Source of the DNA: Verrucomicrobiales bacterium
Lineage (GTDB): Bacteria; Verrucomicrobiota; Verrucomicrobiia; Limisphaerales; J093
NCBI GenBank assembly: GCA_024233215.1
Contig: JACKPW010000047.1
Coordinates: 1 to 20,131, forward strand
Length of the DNA stretch: 20,131 bases
Direction of reading: 5' to 3'
Shown here: one piece after another, positions 6,856 to 15,106 of the stretch
Layout of the letters: each line of letters begins with the position of its first letter
Position numbering within the stretch: the stretch's first letter is position 1
Translations under genes and position numbers: made by a program
The notes under the pieces: generated by a model
The model's input: only the letters and a program-made list of their open reading frames with translations
Told to the model about the DNA's origin: nothing
Databases searched by the model: none

Positions 6856-6921
6856 TTCAACTCGATCCGACGAACCTCGCTCAACCGATTGCTCTCGATG
6901 GCCAGGCAGTATCTGCTGCCT

Positions 6922-8196
6922 TCAGAGTTCCCGAAACACGATGATCGAGGGATTCCCGACGGGGGTGTAATGGCCGGTGAACCGCAGGCGGCCGCTCGGT
7001 TTGTCCACGCGAAACACCGCGATGTTGTCGGCACGCTGATTGCACGCGTAGAGGAATGTGCCGGTGGGATCGAAGTTGAAGCTGCGCGGATAATCGCCCC
7101 GGGTCCATTCCTCGGTGACGAAGGTCAGTTCCCCATTCGCACCCACTGAGAAGATCCCGATGCTGTCGTGCAGGCGGTTGCCGGCGTAGACGAACCGACC
7201 GTCGGCGGACACCAGAATCTCCGAACAGAAGTTACTGCCGGCATAGCCCGGTGGCAGGCTTGAGATCGTCTGCCGGGTCGTGAGCCGGCCCGCTTCCCCG
7301 TCGTAATCGAACAGCACCACCGTCGAGCCTTCCTCCTGGATCGAGTAGAACCAACGTCCGTTTGGATGGAAGGCAAAGTGGCGCGGGCCGTCTCCCGGCG
7401 GCAGGGATACGAAGGGCGGTTCGTTCGGAGTCAGGACGCCCTTCACGGCATCGAACTTCCAGACGTAGATGCGGTCCAGGCCGAGGTCCGCGTGCAGGAC
7501 AAAGCGCCCCGATGGATCGGACTCGATCATGTGGGCGTGCACCTGGTCGTGTCCGCTGAAGGCGAAGCTGCCGGGAGGGGCGTGGGGAGCCTGTCTGGGT
7601 CCGATCGGGCCGGTGTCCTGTTGGACGTCGGTCGGTTCGCCCAGACTGCCGTCGGGCCGGATGGGCAGGACGGCCACCGTACCCCCAAAGTAATTCGCCA
7701 CGAGGACGAACTTCCCGCCGGGGTGAACCGTGAGGTGGGCAGGCCCCTTCCCGCCCGAGTTGACACTGTTGAGCAGACTCAGTTGGCCATCCGCGGGATC
7801 GACGGCGAAGGCACTGACGGAGCCGGCTTCATTGTCCCCGATGCGTTCGGTTTCGTTGCCGGAGTAGAGCCGGGTTCTTGCGGTGTTGAAGGCGAGGCAG
7901 CTCGGGCTCGTGCCCATCTCGACCAAGCCGCAGGGAGTCAGGGCGCCGGTCGCTCGATCCACTTCAAACAGGTGAATGCCGTGGCCGTTGCCGGGCGGCA
8001 GATCCACCTGGGTGGCGAGCATGTTCTTGAGCGGGGAGGTGTAGGTGCCCACGTAGGCCAGGAGCTTGCCGCCGGAAGCGGCCGCCCGGGGAGTGCCAAG
8101 CGGCGCCAGGAGCGATCCGGCGGCGAGGGCGGTGGTACGGGTGAGAAAGGAGCGGCGATTGAGGCCGGACGAGCGGGTGTGTGATCGGTGCTGCAT
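6922..8196 (-). CDS. Tat-exported seven-bladed beta-propeller lactonase (6-phosphogluconolactonase/PF10282 family)
   Basis: 424 residues from the ATG at 8196. Upstream in-frame codons would place a meaningless Arg/Trp-rich leader before the signal. A twin-arginine signal (NRRSFLTRTTALAAGSLLAPLG, here residues about 13-34) precedes the mature domain. The body shows repeated propeller strands: YVGTYTS, a GALTPCGLVEMGTSPSCLAF blade, PAHLTVHPGGKFVLVANY, a VHAHMIESDPSGRFVLHADLG blade, PRHFAFHPNGRWFYSIQEE, SEILVSADGRFVYAGNR, and PRSFNFDPTGTFLYACNQ. Members hydrolyse lactones; cytosolic Pgl makes 6-phosphogluconate, but exported paralogues like this probably act on other lactones, so the Pgl name should not be applied. 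It is divergent from the phosphoesterase at 8494 across 297 nt. Confidence 0.92.
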   Translation of the reverse strand: MQHRSHTRSSGLNRRSFLTRTTALAAGSLLAPLGTPRAAASGGKLLAYVGTYTSPLKNMLATQVDLPPGNGHGIHLFEVDRATGALTPCGLVEMGTSPSCLAFNTARTRLYSGNETERIGDNEAGSVSAFAVDPADGQLSLLNSVNSGGKGPAHLTVHPGGKFVLVANYFGGTVAVLPIRPDGSLGEPTDVQQDTGPIGPRQAPHAPPGSFAFSGHDQVHAHMIESDPSGRFVLHADLGLDRIYVWKFDAVKGVLTPNEPPFVSLPPGDGPRHFAFHPNGRWFYSIQEEGSTVVLFDYDGEAGRLTTRQTISSLPPGYAGSNFCSEILVSADGRFVYAGNRLHDSIGIFSVGANGELTFVTEEWTRGDYPRSFNFDPTGTFLYACNQRADNIAVFRVDKPSGRLRFTGHYTPVGNPSIIVFREL

Positions 8197-8493
8197 GACT
8201 GGATCGCTGGCTGGCAAACGACGGCAGAATACGGAGGATCGAGCCGCAATCCAGCATCTTCGAGGCCGGGTCTTCCCTCCCCGGCCAGTCGGATGGATGA
8301 TCGCACCCGGCCACCAACTTCGTGTTGCAGGTGCCACACGGAGTTGCTTGCTCTGCGTCGCCGTTTCTCGGCGGGTTTTGTCGCCGATCGCCCCCCGATC
8401 GCTTGGTCCGGACGCGGGTTCGCCCCCACCGGTCGGAGTCTCGTGGCGAACTTGTCACTTCGGGTTTCCCGGAACTGTGGCACTTTGGTCGCC
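8197..8493. promoter_or_regulatory. Divergent intergenic region between lactonase and metallophosphoesterase
   Basis: This 297-nt gap must hold promoters for both outward-facing genes, yet I see no good -35/-10 pair, no inverted repeat above background, and no Pho-box-like pair of direct repeats. Both flanking frames remain open through much of it only because stop codons are rare in this GC-rich sequence. Confidence 0.35.
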
Positions 8494-10323
8494 ATGCTTT
8501 TGCGACGGACTCTGGAACTCGGCACGATGGGGGCCCTGCTGGTGGGGCTCGTTTGCCGGGCGCACGACGGCGCGCATCCCTCCGCGAATGACGCTGCGGC
8601 TGCGGCCGCCCTGCGGCTGACCCGTCTGGTCCCGGCCAAGGAGCGCGAGGAAGCGACCGAGGCGAGGCTGGCTGACTGGTTGACCCCGGCGGAACGGGAG
8701 GTCCTGGGCACCGCCCACATCCGCTTTCAGGTGAACATCCCCGTGCGCCTGGCGGTGGCGCGCGAGGTTTCCACCCAGGGCGCCCCGTTCTGGCTGATCA
8801 ATGGCGGTTACCGGCGGACGGCCACGCGGTGGGAGATCGACGGGGATGCGTGGGAAACCTGGGAACGGGACTTTCCCGCGGGGGAAATCGGTTTGGGGGT
8901 CAACGCGCTGACCGGGGCCGACGACCACTATTTCATCCTGCTGCGACCGCTGGTGGAAGGCGGGACCGTGGAGGTCAGCCGGCTCTATCCGGGTCAGTTG
9001 CGGCTGGCTTCGCTCACGGTGGGGGCGAGGCCCTGGGTGGATGAGGAACCGGTGCTCGAAGAGGTGCCGGAGGCGTATGCGGGCTGGACCCTGATCCGCA
9101 CGCTCAACGGCCACCGCAACCTGGTCCGGCTGACGGCCAAGGCGCGGATCACCCCGTTCCCGTCCTCGCCCCGGCCGGATGACATCGTCCTGACCTGGAG
9201 TCACGACCCGAAGACGAGCGTGACGGTCCAGTGGCGGACCAGCGGGACCGTCACCAACGGACTGGTGGCCTTCTATCCCAAGCCACCGGCCGGTCAGATC
9301 CGCGCGGTGGAGGTGCGGAGCGTGCCGTCGCTTTCCCGGCCCCTGGTGGATGCCGTGCTCGCGAACGATCCGGTCGTCCGGAGGCACACCGCGGAGGTTA
9401 CCGACCTGTCCCCCGGGACCCCCTACGTTTACCGGGTGGGCAACGGCGCCCCGGGGGGATGGTCGGAACCGCTCGAGTTCACCACCGCCCCGGCGGAGCC
9501 AAGGTCGTTTTCGTTCGTTTACATGGGAGACGCGCAAAACGGCCTGGATCGCTGGGGTGCGATGGCGCGGGACGCGTTTATCTCGAGGCCGGACATCGCC
9601 TTCTGGCTGATGGCGGGCGACCTGGTGAACCGGGGCAACGAGCGCGATGACTGGGACGCCTTCTTCGCGTATTCGGGTGAGATTTTTGCGCGCCGGCCGC
9701 TGGTGCCGGTGATTGGAAATCACGAATGCCAGGGGGGATATCCGACGATGTATCTCCGGCAGTTTGCGGTGCCCTCGAACGGGCCGGGGGAGATCGAGCC
9801 CGGCAGGGCCTATGCCTTCGAGTACTCCAACGCGCTGTTCGTCATCCTGGATTCCAACCTGGACCCCGGGCTGCAGGCGCCGTGGCTCGAGGAACAACTC
9901 GCGAACTCGACCGCGCTGTGGAAGTTCGTGTCCTACCATCATCCGGCGTATTCCTCGGCCCCGAGCCGGGACAACGAAGTGCTTCGGGACGCCTGGGTGC
10001 CGGTGTTCGACCGGTACCACGTCGACCTGGCGCTTCAGGGTCACGACCACGCCTATCTCCGCACCTACCCGTTGAAGGGCAGCGAGCGGGTGGGGAACCC
10101 GGCGGATGGCACGGTTTACGTGGTGTCGGTCTCCGGCACCAAGATGTATGACCAGGCACCCCGCCCGTACACGGAGGTTGGATTCACGAAGATCCCGACC
10201 TACCAGGTGCTGGATGTGCGGGTGGAGGGCAACGAGCTGACCTATCGCGCCTTCGACAACCAGGGGCGTGTCCGCGACTCGTTTGTGATCCGGAAGGAAC
10301 GGCAGACGGCTGGTTCCCGGTGA
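8494..10323 (+). CDS. Secreted purple-acid-phosphatase-like metallophosphoesterase with novel N-terminal region
   Basis: 609 residues from the ATG at 8494, which begins a signal peptide (MLLRRTLELGTMGALLVGLV); the frame is open further upstream but gives low-complexity sequence. Residues about 227-325 form a fibronectin-III-like purple acid phosphatase N-domain (DDIVLTWSHDPKTSVTVQWRT ... TPYVYRVGNG). The metallophosphoesterase core follows with its metal ligands: MGD (Asp346), GDLV (Asp376), GNHE (Asn409, His410), a His-His pair (482-483) and GHDH (His517, His519). These proteins hydrolyse phosphomonoesters or diesters in the periplasm or outside. Residues 23-220 match no domain I know and include GGYRRTATRWEIDGDAWETW. 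The protein is followed 71 nt later by an EEP-fold enzyme, suggesting joint phosphoester or nucleic-acid breakdown. Confidence 0.9.
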   Translation: MLLRRTLELGTMGALLVGLVCRAHDGAHPSANDAAAAAALRLTRLVPAKEREEATEARLADWLTPAEREVLGTAHIRFQVNIPVRLAVAREVSTQGAPFWLINGGYRRTATRWEIDGDAWETWERDFPAGEIGLGVNALTGADDHYFILLRPLVEGGTVEVSRLYPGQLRLASLTVGARPWVDEEPVLEEVPEAYAGWTLIRTLNGHRNLVRLTAKARITPFPSSPRPDDIVLTWSHDPKTSVTVQWRTSGTVTNGLVAFYPKPPAGQIRAVEVRSVPSLSRPLVDAVLANDPVVRRHTAEVTDLSPGTPYVYRVGNGAPGGWSEPLEFTTAPAEPRSFSFVYMGDAQNGLDRWGAMARDAFISRPDIAFWLMAGDLVNRGNERDDWDAFFAYSGEIFARRPLVPVIGNHECQGGYPTMYLRQFAVPSNGPGEIEPGRAYAFEYSNALFVILDSNLDPGLQAPWLEEQLANSTALWKFVSYHHPAYSSAPSRDNEVLRDAWVPVFDRYHVDLALQGHDHAYLRTYPLKGSERVGNPADGTVYVVSVSGTKMYDQAPRPYTEVGFTKIPTYQVLDVRVEGNELTYRAFDNQGRVRDSFVIRKERQTAGSR

Positions 10324-10394
10324 GACGCGTTCCAGGGTGCGGATGGACCGCGGATGGCTTGCACGGGTGGCCGGTCTTGCGCAGACTGCCGGAC

Positions 10395-11327
10395 ATGACG
10401 AGCTTGCTTCGACTGCTATCCCTCGCCGCCCTGGCTGCGTTCCTGTCCGCCGGTCCGGCCTTCTCCGCGGACCGTTTCACGGTGGGAACCTACAACCTGG
10501 AAAACTACCTGGATGCCGCGGTCAGTGGCGGTCGGAATCCGAAGCCGGCGGATGCCCGGGCGAAGGTGGTGGAATCGATTCTCGCCGCGCGACCGGACAT
10601 CCTCGCCGTGGAGGAAATGGGCCGGGAGAGTGCGCTGTTGGAACTCCGCGACACGCTGCGCAAGGCGGGACTGGATTACGCGCACTACGAATACGCCGGG
10701 GGCTGGGACACGAACATCTTCGTGGCGCTCCTGAGCCGGTTCCCCATCGTGGCCCGGCGCTCACACACCAATGAGAATTACCTGCTCAACGGGCGACGCC
10801 TGCAGGTCAGCCGCGCCTTGATCGAGGTCGATATTGCCGTGACACCCGATTACCTGCTGACGGCATTCGTGGCGCATTTGAAGTCGCGCCGGGAGGTGGG
10901 CTTCGCCGACCAGGCGGCGATGCGGTTGGCCGAGGCCCGGATTCTGCGGGAGAAGGTCGATGACCTGTTGAAGGCCCGCCCGGATGCGAATGTGATCGTC
11001 ATGGGCGACTTCAACGACACCAAGGACACGGCCTCCACGCGGGCACTGATCGGTCAGGGGCGGCTCAAGTTCAACGATCTCCGACCGGCTGAGGACAACG
11101 GCGACAACATTCCCGCGCCGCGGTCGGACTGGGATCCGCGCAACATCACGTGGACCCATTTCTACGGCAAGGAAGACTCCTATCAACGGATCGACTATCT
11201 GCTGGTGAGTCCGGGGCTGGCAGCGGAATGGCTGCCGGAGGCGACGCGCGTGGTGACGGTTCCGAACTGGGGGCTGGGCTCGGATCACCGTCCGATCATC
11301 GCGGGCTTTGCGGCGAAGGATCGCTGA
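10395..11327 (+). CDS. Secreted endonuclease/exonuclease/phosphatase (EEP) family enzyme
   Basis: 310 residues from the ATG at 10395; a GTG at 10320 in frame would add 25 unrelated residues before the signal peptide (MTSLLRLLSLAALAAFLSAGPAFSA). The EEP fold is clear: YNLEN (Asn34), AVEEMG (Glu73/Glu74, metal ligand), a central His161 in VAHLKS, MGDFND (Asp205, Asn207) and the terminal SDHRP (Asp297, His298). Members cleave phosphodiester or phosphomonoester bonds in DNA, RNA, phosphoinositides or sphingomyelin with Mg2+. Export and the adjacent phosphatase favour extracellular nucleic-acid or phosphoester scavenging, but the exact substrate is not readable. It ends 27 nt before the ABC exporter genes, so read-through transcription is possible. 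Confidence 0.9.
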   Translation: MTSLLRLLSLAALAAFLSAGPAFSADRFTVGTYNLENYLDAAVSGGRNPKPADARAKVVESILAARPDILAVEEMGRESALLELRDTLRKAGLDYAHYEYAGGWDTNIFVALLSRFPIVARRSHTNENYLLNGRRLQVSRALIEVDIAVTPDYLLTAFVAHLKSRREVGFADQAAMRLAEARILREKVDDLLKARPDANVIVMGDFNDTKDTASTRALIGQGRLKFNDLRPAEDNGDNIPAPRSDWDPRNITWTHFYGKEDSYQRIDYLLVSPGLAAEWLPEATRVVTVPNWGLGSDHRPIIAGFAAKDR

Positions 11328-11341
11328 GCCGGAGCCGGCTC
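11326..11341 (+). other. Short hairpin overlapping the EEP stop codon
   Basis: GAGCCGG (11326-11332) and CCGGCTC (11335-11341) form a near-perfect palindrome that begins within the TGA at 11325-11327 and lies 14 nt before the next ATG. No T run follows, so it is not a typical intrinsic terminator. It could moderate read-through or translation of the downstream exporter operon, or be incidental in GC-rich DNA. Confidence 0.35.
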
Positions 11342-11354
11342 ACGACAATGACTC

Positions 11355-12569
11355 ATGAGCACGGATCCACAGTCGCTTGACGGCCTTCGATTGGACCGGT
11401 CGGAGGAAACCTCCGTCGCCCCACGGGGCGGACGATGGAAGTGGGTCCTGGGCGTGCTGCTGCTGGGGGTGGTGGCGGTCTGGTGGTTCCGGCCGCGGAC
11501 GGTCGAGGTCCGGACCTTTGTGGTCACGGCCACCGATCCCGCCGAAAAGCGGACCTTGCTGAACAGCTCCGGCTATGTCACCGCCCGGCGCGCTGCCACC
11601 GTTTCCTCGAAGATCACCGGCAAGGTGATTGAAGTGCGTTTCGAGGAGGGGCAGCACGTCGAGGAAGGCGAAGTCCTGGCGCGGCTCGACGACACCAACG
11701 CCGACACCTATCTCCGGTTGGCGGAGGCCCAGGTGGCCGCCACGAAATCCGGCCTGGCCGAAACCCGGGTGCGGCTGGATGTGGCCCTTCGGGAACTGGA
11801 ACGGGTTCACCAGTTGGAAGCGACCGGGATCAGCACGGAAGCCGATCTCGATGCCGCGCGGGGTGAGGTCGATTCACTGAAGGCGCACCTGGAGCTGCAG
11901 ACCGAGGAAGTGGGGGTGGCCGAACGCCAGCAGGCGGTCTACGCCCGGCAGCTGGAGGACACCATCATTCGCGCGCCCTTCACCGGTGTGGTGACGACGA
12001 AGGACGCCCAGCCCGGTGAGATGATCTCCCCGGTGTCCGCCGGCGGGGGTTACACCCGCACCGGCATCGGCACCATCGTCGACATGGCGTCCCTGGAGAT
12101 CGAGGTGGACGTGAATGAGAGCTACCTGGGCCGGGTCAGCGAGCATCAGGCCGTCGCCGCGTCCCTGGATGCGTATCCCGACTGGCGCATCCCGGCGCAC
12201 GTCATCGCGATCATTCCGACGGCCGACCGCCAGAAATCCACGGTCAAAGTCCGGGTGGGATTCGATGAACTGGACCCGCGCATCCTGCCCGAGATGGCGG
12301 TGCGGGTGGCTTTTCTGGGACCACCACCCAGCGCTCTGGACGGTGCCCCGGCGTTGTTTGTTCCCACGCGGGCTGTCGTTCATGAAGGCGGCCAGGCGAA
12401 GGTCTGGCTGGTGACCGAAGATCGGGCGGTTGTCCGCGACGTGGCAGTGGGGGAAGTACTGGATGGGGAGACGGCCGTGCTGGCGGGGTTGACCCCGGGT
12501 GACCGGGTCATTATCGAGGGGCAGGACCAGTTGTTGGAGGGGGGCCGGGTTCGGGAGAGGACCCAATGA
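11355..12569 (+). CDS. Periplasmic adaptor (HlyD/MacA/RND-type membrane fusion protein) of an ABC exporter
   Basis: 404 residues. A cytosolic tail of about 29 residues leads to an uncleaved transmembrane anchor (WVLGVLLLGVVAVWWF, about 30-46). The periplasmic part has the first half of a biotinyl-lipoyl domain (SSKITGKVIEVRFEEGQHVEEGEVLARLDD, here described at about 84-113), then a coiled-coil hairpin (about 116-195, rich in heptads such as LAETRVRLDVALRELERVHQ), and the second lipoyl half (IIRAPFTGVVTTKDAQPGEMISP). A beta-barrel and a membrane-proximal domain complete it. It would bridge the inner-membrane ABC transporter to an outer-membrane TolC-like channel; no TolC gene is in the window. 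Its TGA overlaps the ATG of the ATPase gene (ATGA), indicating translational coupling. Substrate unknown. Confidence 0.92.
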   Translation: MSTDPQSLDGLRLDRSEETSVAPRGGRWKWVLGVLLLGVVAVWWFRPRTVEVRTFVVTATDPAEKRTLLNSSGYVTARRAATVSSKITGKVIEVRFEEGQHVEEGEVLARLDDTNADTYLRLAEAQVAATKSGLAETRVRLDVALRELERVHQLEATGISTEADLDAARGEVDSLKAHLELQTEEVGVAERQQAVYARQLEDTIIRAPFTGVVTTKDAQPGEMISPVSAGGGYTRTGIGTIVDMASLEIEVDVNESYLGRVSEHQAVAASLDAYPDWRIPAHVIAIIPTADRQKSTVKVRVGFDELDPRILPEMAVRVAFLGPPPSALDGAPALFVPTRAVVHEGGQAKVWLVTEDRAVVRDVAVGEVLDGETAVLAGLTPGDRVIIEGQDQLLEGGRVRERTQ

Positions 12570-13276
12570 AGCCGGCGGCCGGGGACAGCAGTTCCGCCCT
12601 CGTCCAGGTCCGGGGGGTGGAGAAGTACTACCAGCGCGGGACCGAACGGGTGCATGTGCTGGAGGAACTGGACCTGGAGGTGAAACGCGGGGAGTTCCTG
12701 GCCCTCATGGGACCGTCCGGTTCGGGCAAGAGCACCTTGCTGAATCTCATCGGGGGCCTGGACCGGCCCTCCCGGGGCTCCGTCACCGTGGCCGGCGAAC
12801 GCATGGAACGTCTGGACGAACGCGGGCTGGCCGCCTGGCGCGCCCGCCACATCGGTTTCGTGTTTCAGTTCTACAATCTCCTGCCGGCCCTCACCGCGGC
12901 GCGCAATGTGGAACTCCCGCTGCTGCTCACGTTGCTGGGGCGGGCGGATCGCCGGCGCCGGGTGGAACTCGCCCTTTCCATCGTCGGACTGGGCCACCGG
13001 TTGAAGCACCATCCCGCCCAGCTTTCCGGCGGGGAGCAGCAGCGGGTCGGCATCGCCCGGGCCATCGTGACCGATCCCACGCTGCTGCTGTGCGATGAGC
13101 CGACCGGTGATCTGGACCGGACCTCCGGCGAGGCGGTGTTGGACCTGCTCCACACGCTTTGCCGCCAACACGGCAAAACGATCATCATGGTGACGCACGA
13201 TCCGCATGCGTCGGCGCGCGCGGACCGCACGGTGTTTCTCTACAAGGGCCGGATTGTGGATGCGATTCCGGCATGA
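12566..13276 (+). CDS. ABC transporter ATPase (MacB/LolD-type)
   Basis: 236 residues with every ATPase motif in order: Walker A GPSGSGKST (49-57), Q-loop Gln101 in FVFQFYNLLPALTA, signature LSGGEQQR (153-160), Walker B LLLCDEPTGDLD (173-184) and switch His211 in MVTHDP. The sequence after the Q-loop (YNLLPALTAARNVELPL) is typical of the LolD/MacB/FtsE-like branch that powers mechanotransmission transporters, not classical importers. Both ends are coupled: its ATG lies in the adaptor's stop and its TGA overlaps the permease ATG. It acts on the cytosolic face of the inner membrane as a dimer with the downstream permease. Confidence 0.95.
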   Translation: MKPAAGDSSSALVQVRGVEKYYQRGTERVHVLEELDLEVKRGEFLALMGPSGSGKSTLLNLIGGLDRPSRGSVTVAGERMERLDERGLAAWRARHIGFVFQFYNLLPALTAARNVELPLLLTLLGRADRRRRVELALSIVGLGHRLKHHPAQLSGGEQQRVGIARAIVTDPTLLLCDEPTGDLDRTSGEAVLDLLHTLCRQHGKTIIMVTHDPHASARADRTVFLYKGRIVDAIPA

Positions 13277-14427
13277 AGTTCGCGTCGCTCATCGTGGCCA
13301 ACCTGCTGCGTCGGAAACTCCGCACCGGCCTGACGCTGGTCTCCGTGACGGTGGCGTTCATCCTCTACGCCTATCTTTCCGCCATCCGGGTGGGCCTCAG
13401 CCAGGGCGTGGATGTGGCGGGCGCGGACCGGATGCTGGTATGGCACGCGGTATCCCTCGCCCAACCGCTGCCATTGAGCTACCTCGACCGGATCAAGCGG
13501 ATTCCGGGGGTGGACCTGGTGGTGCATCAGAGCTGGTTTGGCGGCATCTACCAGAACCCGCGCAACTTCTTCGCCCAAATGCCGGTGGATCCGGAGCCCT
13601 TCCTCCGCATGTACCCCGAGTTTCTCCTGCCCGAGGCCCAGAAGCAGGCGTGGCTGCGGACCCGCACCGGGGCGATTGCCGGCCGCGCCACGGCGGAACG
13701 GTTCGGGTGGAAGGTCGGGGATCGCATCCCGCTGCAGACCGGCATCTGGACCAAGCAGGACGGTTCGATGACGTGGGAGTTCGACTTGGTGGGGATCTTC
13801 GACGGCGCCAAACAGGGGACGGACACCACGCCGTTCTACTTCCGCTACGACTACTTCGACGAGACCCGGCGGATTGGCAAAGGACTGGTGGGATGGTATG
13901 TGGTCCGGGTGACCGATCCCGACCTGGCGCCGCAAGTCGCGCGGGCGATCAACGAGGAATTCGCCAATTCGTCCGCGGAGGTGAAGGCGGAATCGGAGAA
14001 GGCCTTTCTACAGGGCTGGGCGAAGCAGGTGGGGGACATCGGCACCATCCTGACCGCCATCCTGACCGCCGTGTTCTTCACCATCCTGCTCGTGGCGGGG
14101 AACACGATGGCGCAATCCGTCCGGGAACGCACCGAGGAACTCGGGGTGCTCAAGGCGGTCGGGTTTACGCACGAACAGGTGCTCGGGCTCGTGCTGGTCG
14201 AATCCTGCCTGCTTTCCGGCCTGGGTGCGGCCGTCGGACTCGGGATCGGCCGCGTGCTGACCGCCGCGGGCGATCCCACCGGCGGTGCGTTGCCGGTCTT
14301 CTTCTTTCCCCCGAGGGACATGGTCCTCGGTGCGGGATTGGGCGTCCTGCTCGGGCTGGCGAGCGGCGCGTTGCCTGCCTGGCAGGCCATGCGATTGCGC
14401 GTGGCGGACGCCCTTCGCCGGGGGTGA
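13273..14427 (+). CDS. ABC transporter permease (MacB/FtsX-type)
   Basis: 384 residues from the ATG at 13273, which overlaps the ATPase stop (ATGA); earlier in-frame codons lie within the ATPase gene and give no permease-like sequence. Topology is that of MacB-like permeases: TM1 near 17-39 (TGLTLVSVTVAFILYAYLSA), a large periplasmic domain (about 45-250), then three C-terminal helices around 256-278, 303-329 and 350-370. The FtsX-type consensus VRERTEELGVLKAVGFTHEQVL lies between TM2 and TM3. It is shorter than E. coli MacB because the ATPase is a separate protein. With its partners it likely expels a periplasmic substrate such as a peptide, lipid or small molecule. No biosynthetic gene nearby suggests which. 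Confidence 0.92.
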   Translation: MKFASLIVANLLRRKLRTGLTLVSVTVAFILYAYLSAIRVGLSQGVDVAGADRMLVWHAVSLAQPLPLSYLDRIKRIPGVDLVVHQSWFGGIYQNPRNFFAQMPVDPEPFLRMYPEFLLPEAQKQAWLRTRTGAIAGRATAERFGWKVGDRIPLQTGIWTKQDGSMTWEFDLVGIFDGAKQGTDTTPFYFRYDYFDETRRIGKGLVGWYVVRVTDPDLAPQVARAINEEFANSSAEVKAESEKAFLQGWAKQVGDIGTILTAILTAVFFTILLVAGNTMAQSVRERTEELGVLKAVGFTHEQVLGLVLVESCLLSGLGAAVGLGIGRVLTAAGDPTGGALPVFFFPPRDMVLGAGLGVLLGLASGALPAWQAMRLRVADALRRG

Positions 14428-14480
14428 GTGACCGTCTCCCGATGGGTCTGAGCCGTGACCCTTCACTCAGCACAGCACCC

Positions 14481-14530
14481 ACAGAAGGAAACGAAGGACA
14501 CGATGGCAGGCCGGGTGGGAAAGCCTGCCA
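14481..14530 (+). repeat. Solo arm of the GAAGG repeat family plus a short hairpin
   Basis: 14481-14505 (ACAGAAGGAAACGAAGG, then ACACGATG) matches the reverse complement of 1138-1162 at 24 of 25 positions, with patchier similarity for about 45 nt more. No inverted partner arm is visible downstream. It runs into a separate hairpin, TGGCAGGC (14504-14511) with GCCTGCCA (14523-14530) around an 11-nt loop. The site lies between the convergent 3' ends of the ABC permease and the DUF1737-like gene. The hairpin could stop transcription weakly, but no T run follows. Confidence 0.7.
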
Positions 14531-14662
14531 CTGGAGACTGTCAACCCTGCACCAACCGCGGAACGATGCCGCGTCCGAAACGACAGCCCAAGTGCCGGTC
14601 AGGCAGGAACATCCACTCCCGACCCGGCCGGGGTTCGGCCTGCAACGGCTGGCGCGGTGGTG

Positions 14663-14866
14663 CTATTCCCAGTCCGAGAGGGTGTATTTCACCATGGGCT
14701 GGCAGACCATTGTGGACGCGGTACCGTCCTCGCCGGTGCACATGCTGGTGGCCAGGTTGCCCCACGGTTGCCAGCCTTCGGCAATCTTCGCCGCGACGTT
14801 TTCCGCCACGACCTTGGGGAGGTCGTCCGAGACAATGCAGTAGTCGATGACAACCATCGTACTCAT
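14663..14866 (-). CDS. DUF1737-like small protein
   Basis: 67 residues from the ATG at 14866; the frame opens further upstream but adds only a Pro/Gly-rich leader, and a second ATG lies at 14857. The sequence VIDYCIVSDDLPKVVAENVAAKIAEGWQPWGNLATS has the pattern of DUF1737 (PF08410): a YxxV/I strand, a spaced Leu/Val helix, then GWQPxG, and a C-terminal strand ending in the QPMVKYT segment. Such proteins are small and cytosolic, and their function is unknown. It is isolated: convergent with the ABC operon and divergent from the EF-G-like gene. Confidence 0.75.
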   Translation of the reverse strand: MSTMVVIDYCIVSDDLPKVVAENVAAKIAEGWQPWGNLATSMCTGEDGTASTMVCQPMVKYTLSDWE

Positions 14867-15071
14867 GCCGGGAGCATGCCACAGGAGCCCGCCGAGGGAA
14901 AGCGGGACCCGTGCAGGACCGGGGAGCGGGGGGGATGACGGGTCGACCCCAGGACCCCTCACGGCGCTGATGACGGCGCCTGGGAACGGGGCCCGGACGT
15001 TCGCCCAATACGGCTGCCGGAGCCGGCCGGCGTGCCCGCGAGCATGCCCCCGCCGGAGGGAAGGGGCGGAG

Positions 15072-15106
15072 TTTTGTTGCCCGTCAGGGGGTGTTTCTCT
15101 TACAAA
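15072..15106 (+). promoter_or_regulatory. Weak candidate promoter upstream of the EF-G-like gene
   Basis: An AT-richer island in otherwise very GC-rich DNA holds TTGCCC (15077-15082) and TACAAA (15101-15106) 18 nt apart, each matching four of six bases of the sigma-70 -35 and -10 consensus. It would give a leader of roughly 40 nt to the ATG at 15151. This is a pattern match only. Confidence 0.25.

Noticed and set aside
6873..6886. Shared 14-mer AACCTCGCTCAACC at 6873 and 15105
   Set aside because: About one such match is expected by chance in a window this size, and the contexts differ.
10339..10357. GCGGATGG repeated with an 11-nt period between the phosphatase and EEP genes
   Set aside because: Only two units, no inverted partner, and too short to separate from chance, though it resembles the short-period arms elsewhere.
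13206..14843. A 545-codon plus-strand frame overlapping the ABC permease
   Set aside because: Shifted-frame product rich in Arg and Gly; the permease frame is coupled to the ATPase and has the expected membrane helices.
14867..15104. GC-rich leader region examined as a possible riboswitch or structured RNA
   Set aside because: It has several short GC stems but no match I could recognise to cobalamin, SRP, tmRNA, RNase P or other known RNA signatures.
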